Below, piece by piece: positions 21,266-31,300 of a stretch of 64,000 nt of DNA (positions within the stretch are counted from its first letter, which is position 1; every line of letters begins with the position of its first letter). Under the pieces are notes generated by a model. That model saw only the letters and a list, made by a program, of their open reading frames with translations, was not told the origin of the DNA and did not search any database. The position numbers and the translations under genes are program-made. This DNA is from Branchiostoma belcheri (lineage: Eukaryota > Chordata > Leptocardii > Amphioxiformes > Branchiostomatidae). The stretch is from assembly GCF_001625305.1 (NCBI RefSeq), contig NW_017803987.1:1023028-1087027 (forward strand), read 5' to 3'.

Positions 21266-21661
21266 GGCCACACCAATTTAATTTTATGGATGACATCCTT
21301 TGAAGACCCCCAAACTAGTTCGCGCGGGCGAATAAAAAAAAATTCGGCCAGAAATAAAAACGCCACTAAACCTGCCTACCTGCTACTAAACCACAGGGAT
21401 ACAAAGCTGTACATAGCGTCATATACGACAAGCCGGCAAATGCTGGATTTTGCGGAATTTATGAGTCGGCACTGTACTGAGGTCTTGAGTCGTGGAACTT
21501 CGGCAGCCTGGGTGCCGTCCTCCAGAGTTACCACCGGCTCCGTATTGTCGCTAACTACCACGGACTATGGAGGCCTCGGAGGACGTGATCTTTTTTTTTT
21601 AGAACAAGCGAAAATCACATGCGCGCGTGGATGTCATCCATAAAATTAAATCGGTATGCCC
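21266..21661. mobile_element. PIF/Harbinger-type MITE, GGATGACATCC subfamily (396 bp)
   Basis: GGCCACACCAATTTAATTTT with subterminal TATGGATGACATCC at the left, and GGATGTCATCCATAAAATTAAA at the right (last terminal bases mutated to GGTATGCCC). TTA on both sides (21263-21265, 21662-21664). The interior is CpG-rich and includes an open frame with no known domain. Confidence 0.8.
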
Positions 21662-21972
21662 TTATAGAACTTACAGGCAGGAACAGTGCCAGATGCAGAT
21701 GTATGGGCTGTGTCAGTCAATATTGACCATGGTGGAGTCCTAATTTGCATGAACCCAGCTATAGCATCTGCTATAAATGGCTAAACAGTCCTGTACAAGA
21801 ATAAAAGTCTTGGCCATACATGTATAAGATACATCTGTAAGCTGTTTCGTGGAGCACAGTATCAGCTGAATTTGGTCCACTGTATATTGCTGTTTCAACT
21901 TGTCCCTCCATCAAAATTTAGAATGATGCACTAAAATAAAAGCATAAAGGTGCAAGTATTTGACAGACACTG

Positions 21973-22032
21973 TCTCATTGGTCGAACTGCTAATTGTCAT
22001 CCTCTCATTGGTTGAACTGCTAATTGTGATGG
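21973..22032 (+). repeat. 30-bp tandem duplication with ATTGG cores
   Basis: Two adjacent units TCTCATTGGTCGAACTGCTA and TCTCATTGGTTGAACTGCTA. Each carries an inverted CCAAT core. Noncoding. Confidence 0.75.
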
Positions 22033-22182
22033 ACAGTTGGGATTTTCTGCGGATCCACTTTTCTTTTGCGCTGCGCTCCAGTCTAGCCTCTCTTGATTTC
22101 ACTTGCTTCTAGTCTACCAATGATTTCTGTCTGAGTACGTCATTTGCAAGGTCCTCTCATCTAGTAGACAAGCCTGTTTTTA

Positions 22183-22230
22183 AGCTGGGCAGTATGGGTA
22201 ATTGGGTGAAGCCTGCCATCTTTGTAGTTC
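22183..22230 (-). repeat. Family J fragment
   Basis: CAGTATGGGTAATTGGGTGAAG and CCTGCCATC are the reverse of the family J start block at 1981-2010. No CA array is attached here. Confidence 0.45.
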
Positions 22231-22820
22231 CGATATTTAGCAGTTTTGAAAAAAAAGTCTGTCCTAATCCATTGCACATGTTATAAATCAAGGATTCTCT
22301 GGACAAGTCTGTTTCCGACCTGGTTGTCATGCCTGTTAGCCTCACCTGGTTAGTCTGGTCACCAATGACATCCCTACGACCTCTAACTGACCTTGACGGA
22401 AATTGGTTAGTTTCTAATCTGCCTCCTGGATGGAATGGACTTTTGTTTCCCATTTCCTAGAGTCAAGGGCAAAGGGAAAAGGTGTGAGAAATTACGGATC
22501 CCCTTTATGTTAGAACTTAGAAGCCAACAGCGAAACGAAAGTTGTTAGTAGAAAAAATGCTGGAGAAAATGCAATCTGACATGTTCAAAATGAAAACTGC
22601 AGTATACACTACACAAATTAGTAGGTGTCAAATGTTCATTGAGTTATATTTAGCCTAACAATCTCTTTATTGATATGTATCTCTAGTATTGAGGTGGGAG
22701 GACTGAAATGAGGGGGGGGGACATGCCAAGGAGTATAAAGGAAGAGAATACATTATTAACATCCTGACTGTTTTCTTTGATTATACCCTGGTAGCTGTAC
22801 ATAGAAGTTAGGGCAATTGT
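22231..22820. other. No gene seen
   Basis: Mixed DNA with a G8 run near 22713. The 98-codon minus frame at 22157-22453 has no recognisable domain. Confidence 0.45.
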
Positions 22821-23173
22821 TAGCCTCCGTAGCAGGCTTATAGAACTGGGGGTTTGGTGGTCTTCGGCTATTTTCTGATTAGCCCAGTTCCAAAAATTGG
22901 GGTTGGCTGGCTATGTTGTCTATATGCAATCAGAAAATAGCACATAAAAGCTCGCAAAGACCATGAAGACTACCAAAACTAATTTCCAAGCAGATCTTTT
23001 GGTGGGGGTAAGACGGTATCAAATTGGCCAGTCTTTAACCATTTCCCCACCCAGTTAGTGGTGGTAGCGACAAAAAAAAGGGGCCATATATAAAAGGCAA
23101 ACGATCTTCCACCATCAACTTCTGCTTGGAGAGTATCTCAAAACCCCCATTTTTTGGCATGCTATGGAGGCTA
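22821..23173. mobile_element. TAGCC foldback element (large form) with a nested insertion
   Basis: Ends TAGCCTCCGTAGCAGG and CATGCTATGGAGGCTA. GGGCAATTGT and GGGCAAATGT (22811-22820, 23174-23183) form a 10-bp duplication with one mismatch. The arms contain ACTGGGGGTTTGG and CTATTTTCTGATTAGCCCAG and match 32880-33073. A family E element at about 22987-23145 splits the right arm. Confidence 0.75.
22987..23145 (+). mobile_element. Family E MITE, copy 1
   Basis: Inverted ends around CCAAGCAGATCTTTTGGTGG and CATCAACTTCTGCTTGG. Related sequences are at 23.34, 24.29, 48.7 and 51.4 kb. Short and noncoding; target duplication not resolved. Confidence 0.55.
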
Positions 23174-23341
23174 GGGCAAATGTGGAGTTTCTTGCTTACA
23201 AAGCGTAGGGGTACCAGCTGTTGTTGTAGTGTGATTTAACGTTTTGCTATCGGCTGTCCATTCTAGTGTATGGTTGTAAACACGTCATATACCAAAAATG
23301 AGGGAAACATAGCTTAGTATCTGACTCAGTGCACTTTACAT

Positions 23342-23530
23342 ACTCTCCAAGCAGAGGTTGTGGCCCGTGTGGGGGAATGATCATTAGCTTTTTCTATATG
23401 GCTGTTTTTTTGTCGTCACCCCCACCAACCTGTAGGTGGCTGGCGACCTTCTCTGGCTATTAAATGGATACTGTCTGGCCAATTTGATACTGTATTTTTG
23501 CCACCAAAAGGGATCTGCATGGAGATTACA
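23342..23530 (+). mobile_element. Family E MITE, copy 2
   Basis: TACTCTCCAAGCAGAGGTTG at the left and CACCAAAAGGGATCTGCATGG at the right. The middle contains TTTTTCTATATGGCTG, as in the copy at 51.41 kb. Confidence 0.55.
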
Positions 23531-23597
23531 CTTTACAATCACCAGCCAACAAGCAGCTGCTAAGCACAATCCCCCCCCAGATTAAACCCACCACTAA

Positions 23598-23815
23598 ATG
23601 AGCAAACAAAGCATAATTAATTACATAATGGAGGGGCTCAGAACAATAGCAGAGGATTCAGACCCCTCCCCTGCTCAACCCCATGCTTCACAATTATGTC
23701 AGGTTTGTTTGGCTCATTTGTCAGAGCTGTCAATCATCTGTAATCTCAGGCTCAACTGGGTGATGATGAGATCATACTTGTCTCTCTCCAGGGCCTGGGA
23801 GAGTCTATTATAGAG
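23598..23815. promoter_or_regulatory. Candidate noncoding regulatory block
   Basis: Repeat-free segment with ATAATTAATTACATAATGG (homeodomain-type), CTGTCAATCA (reverse of TGATTGACAG, the PBX/PREP decamer), GATGATGAGATCA and CTCTATAATAGACTC-like palindromic words. It sits between repeat-rich stretches. Enhancer function is inference from motifs. Confidence 0.25.
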
Positions 23816-24679
23816 AGAGGGGTGTTGTGTTGCAAATTACAGTAAATTTTTAAAAAAGGGACAGAAGGGAAAAATGAGGTTTTCACAGCGTATGAAGTTT
23901 GGTGGTTGAAACTATTTAAATTTGTGGTACTGCAGTAATAAGAGAGTTTTGCCTCAAACTAGATGGAAAGTTTTGATAAATTTACAAATGTTCAAAGTGT
24001 TTAAAATAATACCATTTTTTTGTGTGCAATGCATTTGAATGATGATTCATACATAAAATCACTGAATATATAATGCTATTATGGTATATTCATCAATCAA
24101 AAATTCAATATCAGTACAAACTGTAGCTCATTTTCTTGCATGTTCATTGAATTTTGCATCACATTCTAGATATTGCTAAATAATCTACTGGTTTGATCAT
24201 AGAACAGGCTTTGTGATGAAGTAACATTATATCAAAGAATTAGCATTACTATAGCTAATCTAGTAGATAGATTAAACTTTTGTGATTTTTGAGATACAGT
24301 AACGGTGACGATCTTCCCCACCAACCTCTGCTTGGAGAGTAACTTCAAAAGTCACACAGATATAATGCCGTTGCACAGACCTACCATGGGTTGCTTTTAT
24401 TGCCAATTCTAACTTCTAACAAAAGACCCATGATGACTAAATCCATTCTCACTTTACTAGCCATGATTAGCATCAGAAAGGGATTTGTCATTGCTATGCA
24501 TGTCAATGGACAGTCCCTCTGCCGCTTCCCCACAATTCCCTAGGAACAAATGATTATGGAAATGCACCCAAAATACCTGACAATACACCCCCTCTAGGGT
24601 CGTGAACTGTGTATGGAAATGTGCAGGGTTGGGAGCTGCTATTGTCATACAGGCTTCAGCAGTCTGCTCGCGTGCACAG
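23816..24679. other. No gene seen; one family E end
   Basis: AT-rich DNA. A family E terminus (CCACCAACCTCTGCTTGGAG) lies at about 24318-24342. No supported exon. Confidence 0.45.
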
Positions 24680-25040
24680 CTTCTACTAGCTACTAGGCAG
24701 CTGGCTGCAAATATTCACCAACTTCTGTACCATTTTTGTTGCTGGGTGGGATGAGGTAAGTTTATCACTTAGTGCTAATGTGTGTATTCCTTGCGAATTG
24801 ACGATAACGGGCCGTTTATAAACTATTTGGTAGTTCATAATTTGTCGGTGGATATGTAGCTTCTAGTACTCAGTACTAGGCAGCTGGCTGCAAATATTCA
24901 CCAACTTCTCTACCATTTTTGTTGCCGGGTTTGATGGGGTAAGTTTATCACTTAGTGCTAATGTGTGTATTCCTTGTGAATTGACGATAACGGGCAGTTT
25001 ATAAACTATTTGGTAGTTCATAATTTGTCGGTGGATGTGT
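24680..25040 (+). repeat. Recent tandem duplication of a 178-bp segment
   Basis: Units 24680-24857 and 24858-25040 are almost identical, from AGCTTCTA through GGCAGCTGGCTGCAAATATT, ATGTGTGTATTCCTTG and ATAATTTGTCGGTGGAT. Each has a consensus-like splice donor, GAG/GTAAGT at 24753 and GGG/GTAAGT about 179 bp later, so a duplicated alternative first exon is possible but unproven. Confidence 0.8.
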
Positions 25041-25980
25041 AAATGCGGATGCCATTGTTGAGTGTTTCAAAAAAATCATTTCGGTCTTCCTATCTTGCCT
25101 GAGGCAGCTAGTCAAGGTACATCTTGATCGCTTTCTGTTGTTGTTTGTCTACACCTAAGTTGACCAACAAGATTGAAGTTTTCAGATTATATTGAAGGTT
25201 TTGATATAGTTTGATTCAAAAGAGTTAACAGATTTATACTCAAAAGAATGGTGGAAATTTCTGTATATTTTTTCTCTGAAATGATGTGTAGTTGCATAAT
25301 TTCTGTTAGGTTGTACATGTAAGTTGCAATCTCTATTTGACAATGTGTACTATCCTCTATAGTTGCTCTTATAGGTATGAAAAGGATGGATATTGTTGTA
25401 GGTTCTTTCCATGTATGGTTCTTTATGTATTCAGTTTGCCAGGTTTGCTGTGTTTGTTCATGGAGGTTTTACCTCCATGGTTTGTTTTAGCCCCAAAAGG
25501 CTGGTATACATGTAGTTTTGAACCTATTTTGCTGAAAGTAGTCACTGGCAAAGCAATACTAACTTCAACAAAAAAGATGTCCTCAAAGTATGCTAAGGCT
25601 TAGGGTTAAAATAAGAGATATCGCTGTTAGTTGTGGTGGTTTGAACATAATTTTTAAAGGCTTTGGTTAAACAGTTTGTTACAATGCATTGTCAAAATTA
25701 TAGCCATCCAGCATTCAGTATGTTGAATAGAAGCCACTGAAAGTGAAAATACCAAGATTGAGACATGAATGATACAGTTTTTTTGAAAATAAGCATTGTG
25801 GTAGTTTTTATTATATATTTTTGACAAGTGAGCTTGTATAAGCTTGAACACAACTTTTGTTTCGATCCAACTTGAGTTGGTACATAGGTATTTACCTTCA
25901 CAGACTGAAACTACCAACATGCACCAAGAAACACTGTTCAGTATTCTATCATAGATAGGTTGAAAAGGTGTCCCAGACCA
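25041..25980. other. No gene seen
   Basis: AT-rich DNA. The 88-codon plus frame at 25337-25603 includes a hydrophobic run but no known domain, and no splice context supports it. Confidence 0.45.
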
Positions 25981-25984
25981 TTAA

Positions 25985-26322
25985 AGGCATCCGATGCGAA
26001 ATATTCTGAATAAGGCAATCTTTATGATATTGACACGTACTGCTTCACATATTAGCACATTTCAATCATTATTTCATACTTTGGGTATTTAAAACTGCAG
26101 AAACAAGCCCCAAGATGAGTCCTTAATTTTATATGAGGTACCCTAAAAATCAGCCAAGGACCCTTCCAGTAACCATTTTCCGTCAGAATTTGGGGCATTT
26201 TTGCTCCATGAGGGTCGATATACATTGGGATAGTATAGTTTCAACTCAGTATGTAGATAAAATGACTAGAATGTTGACTGAAAAATCGGGGTTCCAAGCC
26301 CTAAAAACAGCACTGGATGCCT
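25985..26322 (+). mobile_element. TTAA-flanked MITE, copy 2 (338 bp)
   Basis: TTAA lies on both sides (25981-25984, 26323-26326). Ends AGGCATCC and GGATGCCT are perfect complements, extended imperfectly by the CATCCGATGC / GCACTGGATG word. TTAA duplications are shared by piggyBac and Kolobok superfamilies; the ends do not decide between them. No coding capacity. Confidence 0.8.
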
Positions 26323-26568
26323 TTAAATTTCCCTCGGGTAGCTCCCCTGTCCTTGGGACAACAATTTATTTAGAAGCAGGTCCATGAAATTCTGATATAG
26401 TTGAGAGTCCTGATGGATAAGCAAGGCCATGTAGGGTTAATGTTTTCTTGTCATAAACATGTTTGGTTTGATTGTAATGCAACACAGCTGTAGGTAAGAA
26501 GGGGGAGGTTTTGACCTAGGTGTCCTTAAATGTTTCATATCACTACTGATTGTTCTTGAGTCTTCTTA

Positions 26569-27092
26569 GGCCACACCAATTTAATTTGTTGGTTCACGGA
26601 TTCATTTTTTTCTGATTTGCCACAAAAAAATCAGGCTCTGAATCAACTCCAAAATGCTCATATTTTGGACCCAACAATTGAAGGAAGTCCCTTCTCTTCA
26701 GAGTTGTTACAGTTTTTCCATCTATCAATGCAGTACCTTTGACCCAGTGTTGACGTCACACTTCAAAGAAGCCACGTGACAAGCTTCACTGGGTCAGTCT
26801 ACTGAGGAAGACCAGAGTGACTGGTTGAAAGCTCTAGGTGAGAGAATTTTTGTGTTGGATCAAAAGTTTGAACTTTAAACATGTAACTACCAACACAGAT
26901 GAACTTTCATGATAGTTTGGATTAAATTGTTTGAATTACAAACCAGCCTGATATGTTAACTTCATGCCTCCTATCATAGCATTTGGGGCTTAATAGTATG
27001 CCTAGGTCTGTTTTTGTGTATTTTTTGTCACCTTGTTGCTTCATATTTTTTCTGAAAAAATCTGAGAACCAACAAATGAAATTGGTGTGGCC
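26569..27092. mobile_element. PIF/Harbinger-type MITE, TTGGTT subfamily, carrying an insertion (524 bp)
   Basis: Ends GGCCACACCAATTTAATTT and AAATGAAATTGGTGTGGCC, with TTA at the left and TAA at the right. Relative to the 379-bp copy at 57.21 kb it has extra DNA from about 26737 to 26925, containing CCCAGTGTTGACGTCAC and ACTGAGGAAGACCAGAGTGA. Its last part resembles 33629-33655. Confidence 0.75.
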
Positions 27093-27510
27093 TAAACTGT
27101 GTTGTTGGGAACTTGTTCGTCTAAGTTACCAGATTGCTTGAGACAGGATTCTCCCATCCCTGCAAGGCAAATATTTTCACAGGTTAGGAAAGTTCGCAGC
27201 AGTGTCTCACAAATGATCTTTTAATAGCACTGGAGAACACGGCAGTATTAAGTGCTAAATGGTTTGGAAGGGAGACATACTTGGTGAGTCAAAGGGGGCA
27301 GACGTGGTGTTCTGTTCTAGTCGTCTGGAAGGAATCTTTAATTGCAGGCCGCATATTTTGGAGGGATGACACAATACAATAGCTGAGGACATTATACTAG
27401 TATGTGGCCACTTGTATAGTATTTGCTTTTCCATGGTTGGGTCGATCTATTAGCTTGTCTGTTTGTCTGTGTTTCTGTCTGTCAATGTGTGTCTGTAGTT
27501 AACATGCCCC
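27093..27510. other. No gene seen
   Basis: Contains TGTCTGTTTGTCTGTGT-like simple sequence near 27450-27500. No supported gene. Confidence 0.45.
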
Positions 27511-27516
27511 AATATA

Positions 27517-27669
27517 AGGGCCTGCATGGGGGTCCCGAAAACGTTCTACACTGAATTCGGAAACCTCTTGATTACGCTTTACAATAAATTCCAAGTGGCT
27601 ACAACGCAGTACGTAGAATTAAAATGGCCGATTACGCTCTACGGAAAAGGGCATGTGGCCCCCCCCCCC
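27517..27669 (+). mobile_element. CGTA element, A family (copy A4, internally deleted)
   Basis: AGGGCCTGCATGGGGG at the left and GGGCATGTGGCCCC at the right. At 153 bp it is shorter than other A copies because central 12-mer units are missing. Flanks AATATA and AATATG (27511-27516, 27670-27675) fit a 6-bp duplication with one mismatch. Confidence 0.75.
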
Positions 27670-27790
27670 AATATGCACAATGCAGTGTTGTGATACATCC
27701 TCAGTGCTGCTATTCCAATCTTTGGAAGGGTAACAAATCATTACAGGTAAGGGGGTGAAGTCTGCCATCTCTGATTTAAGCTTGATGAAA
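27670..27790 (-). repeat. Family J fragment without CA array
   Basis: ATGCACAATGCAGTGTTG, CAGTGCTGCTATT and GGGGTGAAGTCTGCCATC are the reverse of family J blocks at 1981-2070. The CGTA element A4 lies directly at the place where other copies carry the microsatellite. Confidence 0.55.
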
Positions 27791-28239
27791 TCTCTGTTTA
27801 ACATATCCGTCACATCTACGCATATTTACAATACTTCTCCTGACCTACAGTGCATTTCCTGAGTAGGCACTTCCTCCCCCCCACCCCCACTTTGAAATGG
27901 ACTCGCCCCAAACATGAAAGTGACTTTATGTATAGCCTTAGTAGGAAAACACGGAGAACAGGAATTTTACAGAACAGTTGCCAACTTGACCTGTGCATCC
28001 TGCCAACTGGTGGCCAGACCAACTGTGTATATTGTACAGTCTGCCTGCACATGTGGAGGGTGTCACTGGTGTGTGTGCTCACTCTAGTTCCCCAGAACTG
28101 TCATTGCAGTCAAGTCAACCATAGGGTGTATAGTCGCATGCCCGTAGCTAGCTATAGCCAGCATTTTGGTTGTTTGATTCTCCCTACTCTCTGAGGGACC
28201 AGTGAGCGCCATAGGCATAAGGCAGCGCGAGCATCTTGG
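27791..28239. other. No gene seen
   Basis: The plus-strand 114-codon and minus-strand 88-codon frames overlap and show no recognisable domain. Neither is called. Confidence 0.4.
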
Positions 28240-28309
28240 AGGACCTGCATGGGGGGTCCCGACAACGCTCTACACTAAATTCTGAGAGCCAGCTACGTAT
28301 TATGCTACA
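28240..28309 (+). mobile_element. CGTA element, A family (copy A5, fragment)
   Basis: GGACCTGCATGGGGGG, then ACAACGCTCTACACTAAATT and TACGTATTATGCT. It is cut at the family K sequence beginning near 28310. Confidence 0.65.
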
Positions 28310-28495
28310 GTAGCAAGATCTGTATCTGTATCTGTATAGCCGGTATAACCGCCCTTCGGTGTAACACACCAGCTTCGCAGGCACGTGGCACAGCGGCAGC
28401 TAGCTATATCACACTGAACTTGAAGGACTTGTTACACTCAATCTTTGCACATTTAATTACAGGAGTTGTTTAAAGCTTTCCACTGTATCCTATCC
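28310..28495 (-). mobile_element. Family K retroposon-like repeat, copy 1
   Basis: Starts with (CTGTAT)n, then AGCCGGTATAACCGCC, TAACACACCAGCTTCGCAGG and CACTCAATCTTTG. On the minus strand this would be a body ending in a (ATACAG)n tail, as in LINE/SINE 3' ends. Copies at 57.75 and 60.0 kb. Confidence 0.5.
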
Positions 28496-28500
28496 AGGTA

Positions 28501-28616
28501 GGAAAATAAGTGTCTTTTCTATAAAGCGCACAACACTGGGGCCTGCCAGGGATTCGAACCCAGAACCTTCAGATTCAGAGTCAACAACCCTAACCACCTT
28601 GCCACCTTTGCCAGGT
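28501..28616 (-). mobile_element. tRNA-derived SINE head, reverse
   Basis: On the minus strand, TGGCAAGGTGGTTAGGG (A box) and CTGGGTTCGAATCCC (B box) lie at tRNA-like spacing and are followed by non-tRNA sequence. A tRNA-like region with no tail visible, so a fragment. Confidence 0.65.
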
Positions 28617-29689
28617 TAGATGTATAACCATGTGTCTCCCCCAGTCCCTGCACAGGGCACACAAACAAGCTGTTTACAGTCCAGACAGACATGTGTTTAT
28701 GTCTCTTGGACCAGGATGGAACAAATTTGTCTTGACCATGTCGGGGAAGGTCAGGGGCAGGGTTAGAGCACAGCCCAGTTCTTAGCGCTCTTGTCAACAC
28801 CCTTCTTATGGCACATATGGTAGTATACCCTCATTTTAACAATTGTAGCATGGCCCAAGGCTTTCTCTAACAGTAACCCTTTCTACCAGAGGCTTCGACA
28901 AAAAGAGATTTGACAGATTGCTCAACAAATTTAATACAGAAACTTAGAAAGAAAAGCTTTTTTCACTTTTTTCTACGCAAGAAATAAAATGCCTGAGCTT
29001 TGGCACAGAACTTCTAACTTGGCAAGGTAAAATTTTGGTCAGTTCCGAAGGAAGGTAAAAATGTCATCTCCTTGGACATAAAATTTAGCAAGAGGTTAAT
29101 ATGAAAATACAAGTAGATGGTTGGTAGAAAAACTTGAATCTGAGTTTACGCACTCCCCAAAACATCGGTTATGAAGGTAAGACTTTCTGCACAGACTTTC
29201 ATTTCATATGATTTTTAACATATTTCAAGTCCAACTATTCATACATAAGTATAAAGTACACTCTTCTGTTAAGAGTTCTTTTTTATATTTCAACATGGGG
29301 ATGTTGACAGAAATATTGTTTTCCCCATTAGCTTCTGTTTATTTTTCAAACAGCATCAGTCAACTACTCTTGTCCAAAAGACTGTTAAATTGTCCTTTTC
29401 ACACCAAAAAGGTCTTTTGTCTGATTGGCTTAGGGCTATTGTTGATCTAATCTGGGCTAATACCTCCTATAAGTGGGGGATAACCACACAATAGCCACCG
29501 GTGTTTATTTTGTCCAGTATAATTGGGTCAGACCACTTCTGCGGTGGTTGACGTACAACAAAATCTTGGCGGCGGAATGTCTTTCTCTTTTTCATAACTA
29601 TTATCACACCTCTCAAGCATTGTCTGGGCAAACATAGTTCAGCTGTAAGGAATATATTCACAGGACTCAACTGTTTTTACCCCTCGTAA
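28617..29689. other. No gene seen
   Basis: Mixed DNA. GAAG/GTAAGAC near 29176 is an isolated donor-like site without a partnered exon. Short frames only. Confidence 0.45.
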
Positions 29690-30072
29690 TCGTATCCGTA
29701 ACACTGCACCGAAAGGGGAAACTCACCCATGTTTAAATGGTAGATTCCTAAGGGGGGAACACTCCTAAACTATGCGGATTATTGACTTTACAACCACATT
29801 CGCGGTTGGAAGCGGTGACGTAATGGTAGCGGGGGAAAAGGTGGGTACGTCCTGGGTACGTCCGGTGAAACCAGCGCGCGTGGGTTGATAATTAATGCAG
29901 GGGTCAGTGCGACGGGATGTAAGCACTTCCGTTTGTTCTGCTTAACTCGGTACATTAACGACCGTCGTATCAGTGTGGGACTTGTACAAGTGGCGTGTTT
30001 GTGTCGGGAGTTTGACTAGTTCTCAGCTGATACCAGGAAACGTGGCCCTTTGCTGTAGTACCTACCCTACAG
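29690..30072 (+). promoter_or_regulatory. Candidate CpG-rich promoter and first exon
   Basis: CpG density rises sharply from 29690. It includes GGTGACGTAATGG (CRE-like TGACGTAA at 29815-29822), GGGTACGTCC twice, CCAGCGCGCG and GTTGATAATTAATG. It ends at CTACAG/GTATGTAA, a good splice donor at 30073, after which CpG density drops. This is the pattern expected of a TSS plus noncoding first exon on the plus strand. No long frame is open. A CpG-rich transposon remains possible. Confidence 0.4.
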
Positions 30073-30115
30073 GTATGTAACTGAGCTTGACTTGAGTTTC
30101 AATTGGTACTGAAAT

Positions 30116-30291
30116 CAGGGCTCTCCCCAAGCAATGGAGCAAGGGTGCTCCCCCTCTCTCCAAAATCCTAGAACCCCTCCCAAAATGTTCAAATTTAGGG
30201 TTTTCTCTTAGTATTTAGATGAAAATTTGCTGATTTTTCATCAACTGATTAGGGAGCACCTCTCCCCTCAGAATTTCTGGGGAGACCCCTG
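30116..30291. mobile_element. Short MITE with CAGGGCTCTCCCC ends
   Basis: CAGGGCTCTCCCCAAGCAA and CTGGGGAGACCCCTG are imperfect complements with pyrimidine-rich CCCCTC runs inside. Target duplication not resolved. Confidence 0.45.
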
Positions 30292-30295
30292 AAAA

Positions 30296-30472
30296 TTCAC
30301 GTTATCTTCATCATGGTAGCAAAAGTTTGCAGTCTGGGAAAAATGGATATCTTTGTGGAACTACATTTGTATATGTTCACAGTGTGCAGCAGAAGAAAGT
30401 CGGCGAATTATTTTTTCACAGAAGTGACCGTGAAAACTGCATTAAAGTACTGAAAAAAATATTGAATTACAG
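30296..30472 (+). mobile_element. Family H MITE, copy 2
   Basis: Blocks GGTAGCAAAAGTTTGCAGTC, AAAAATGGATAT and GAAGAAAGTC match 38433-38640. It ends at TTGAATTACAG followed by TA. Confidence 0.6.
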
Positions 30473-30889
30473 TATTTCACCACACAAAGAACAAGTTCGA
30501 CCAGTTCCATGGAAAAATCTAAAATGTGGTAGTGTTGCAGGTTAGCAAGTGATTGAAATTGCTGTATCATTGTAAGGTAAGGTGTTTTTTTGTGGTAGCA
30601 ATGACGTAATTCAACTTGATTTGAAGTGTGAGTGTGGTTCTCAGATTTTTGAAGGAAGTCAAGAAAGCAGGTGGGCAAAGAAAAAGAAACAAACAAAAAA
30701 ACAGGCTTTAAAATAATAAGCATCCTGTCATAGCCCCAAATGCTACAGAATCCACAAATTCAGCATACTAGGCTGGTTTTTACATGTACATGTAATTCAG
30801 ACATTGTATTGTATCACTGCATTGGTAAATGGAAAATAAAAACAAGGACGGCATTTCAGAATTGATCTGGAATGGCATATGTAAGTTTT

Positions 30890-31007
30890 TTTACTTGCAA
30901 ATCAGAATCAAGCGAACTAAAAAAATCCAATTGGTGTGGCCTGAATGAGGTATGTTACATCTGTTTTGATTGGTGTGGAGGTATGTTACATCTGTTTTGA
31001 TTGCACT
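30890..31007. repeat. Harbinger-type right end plus a 30-bp tandem duplication
   Basis: AAATCCAATTGGTGTGGCC (to about 30941) is a right end of the TTGGTT subfamily with no matching left end nearby. Immediately after, GAGGTATGTTACATCTGTTT occurs twice in tandem (30947-31007), the junction reusing GGTGTGGAGG. Confidence 0.55.
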
Positions 31008-31261
31008 CTGAAGAGCCAGTCGACCACAAACCAAGGTGTTTAACCTATCGCACAACAGGTAGCAAACACGAGCGACAGTGGAATGCAGGTGCGACCAAAG
31101 TGTATTCTCCGCATGTGGCTATAGTGACATAACAAAACACGGGACCTGACACCAGCTATTCCCCTTACATAACCCGTCATCAAACGATCTGACGTATCTC
31201 AGCAACCAGAAGGTCAAACAAATTTATGTTGAAGTCTGTCGTATGGTCAGAAACATAAGGA

Positions 31262-31300
31262 AGGCCACACAAAGTTAATTTCTTGGTTGTTTGAATCACC
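31262..31300 (+). mobile_element. Solo Harbinger-type left end
   Basis: AAGGCCACACAAAGTTAATTTC followed by TTGGTTG. No paired end was found downstream. Confidence 0.4.

Noticed and set aside
24753..24940. Confirmed duplicated exons
   Set aside because: Each unit has a donor but no convincing acceptor or start, so only a repeat is annotated.
28240..28495. One composite element of CGTA and family K sequence
   Set aside because: Family K occurs without CGTA sequence at 57.75 and 60.0 kb, so the junction is a truncation or insertion.
28519..28616. Functional tRNA gene
   Set aside because: A and B boxes are present but no clean cloverleaf is visible and the context is SINE-like. The same applies to 2711-2983, 42375-42440, 48250-48312 and 55312-55380.
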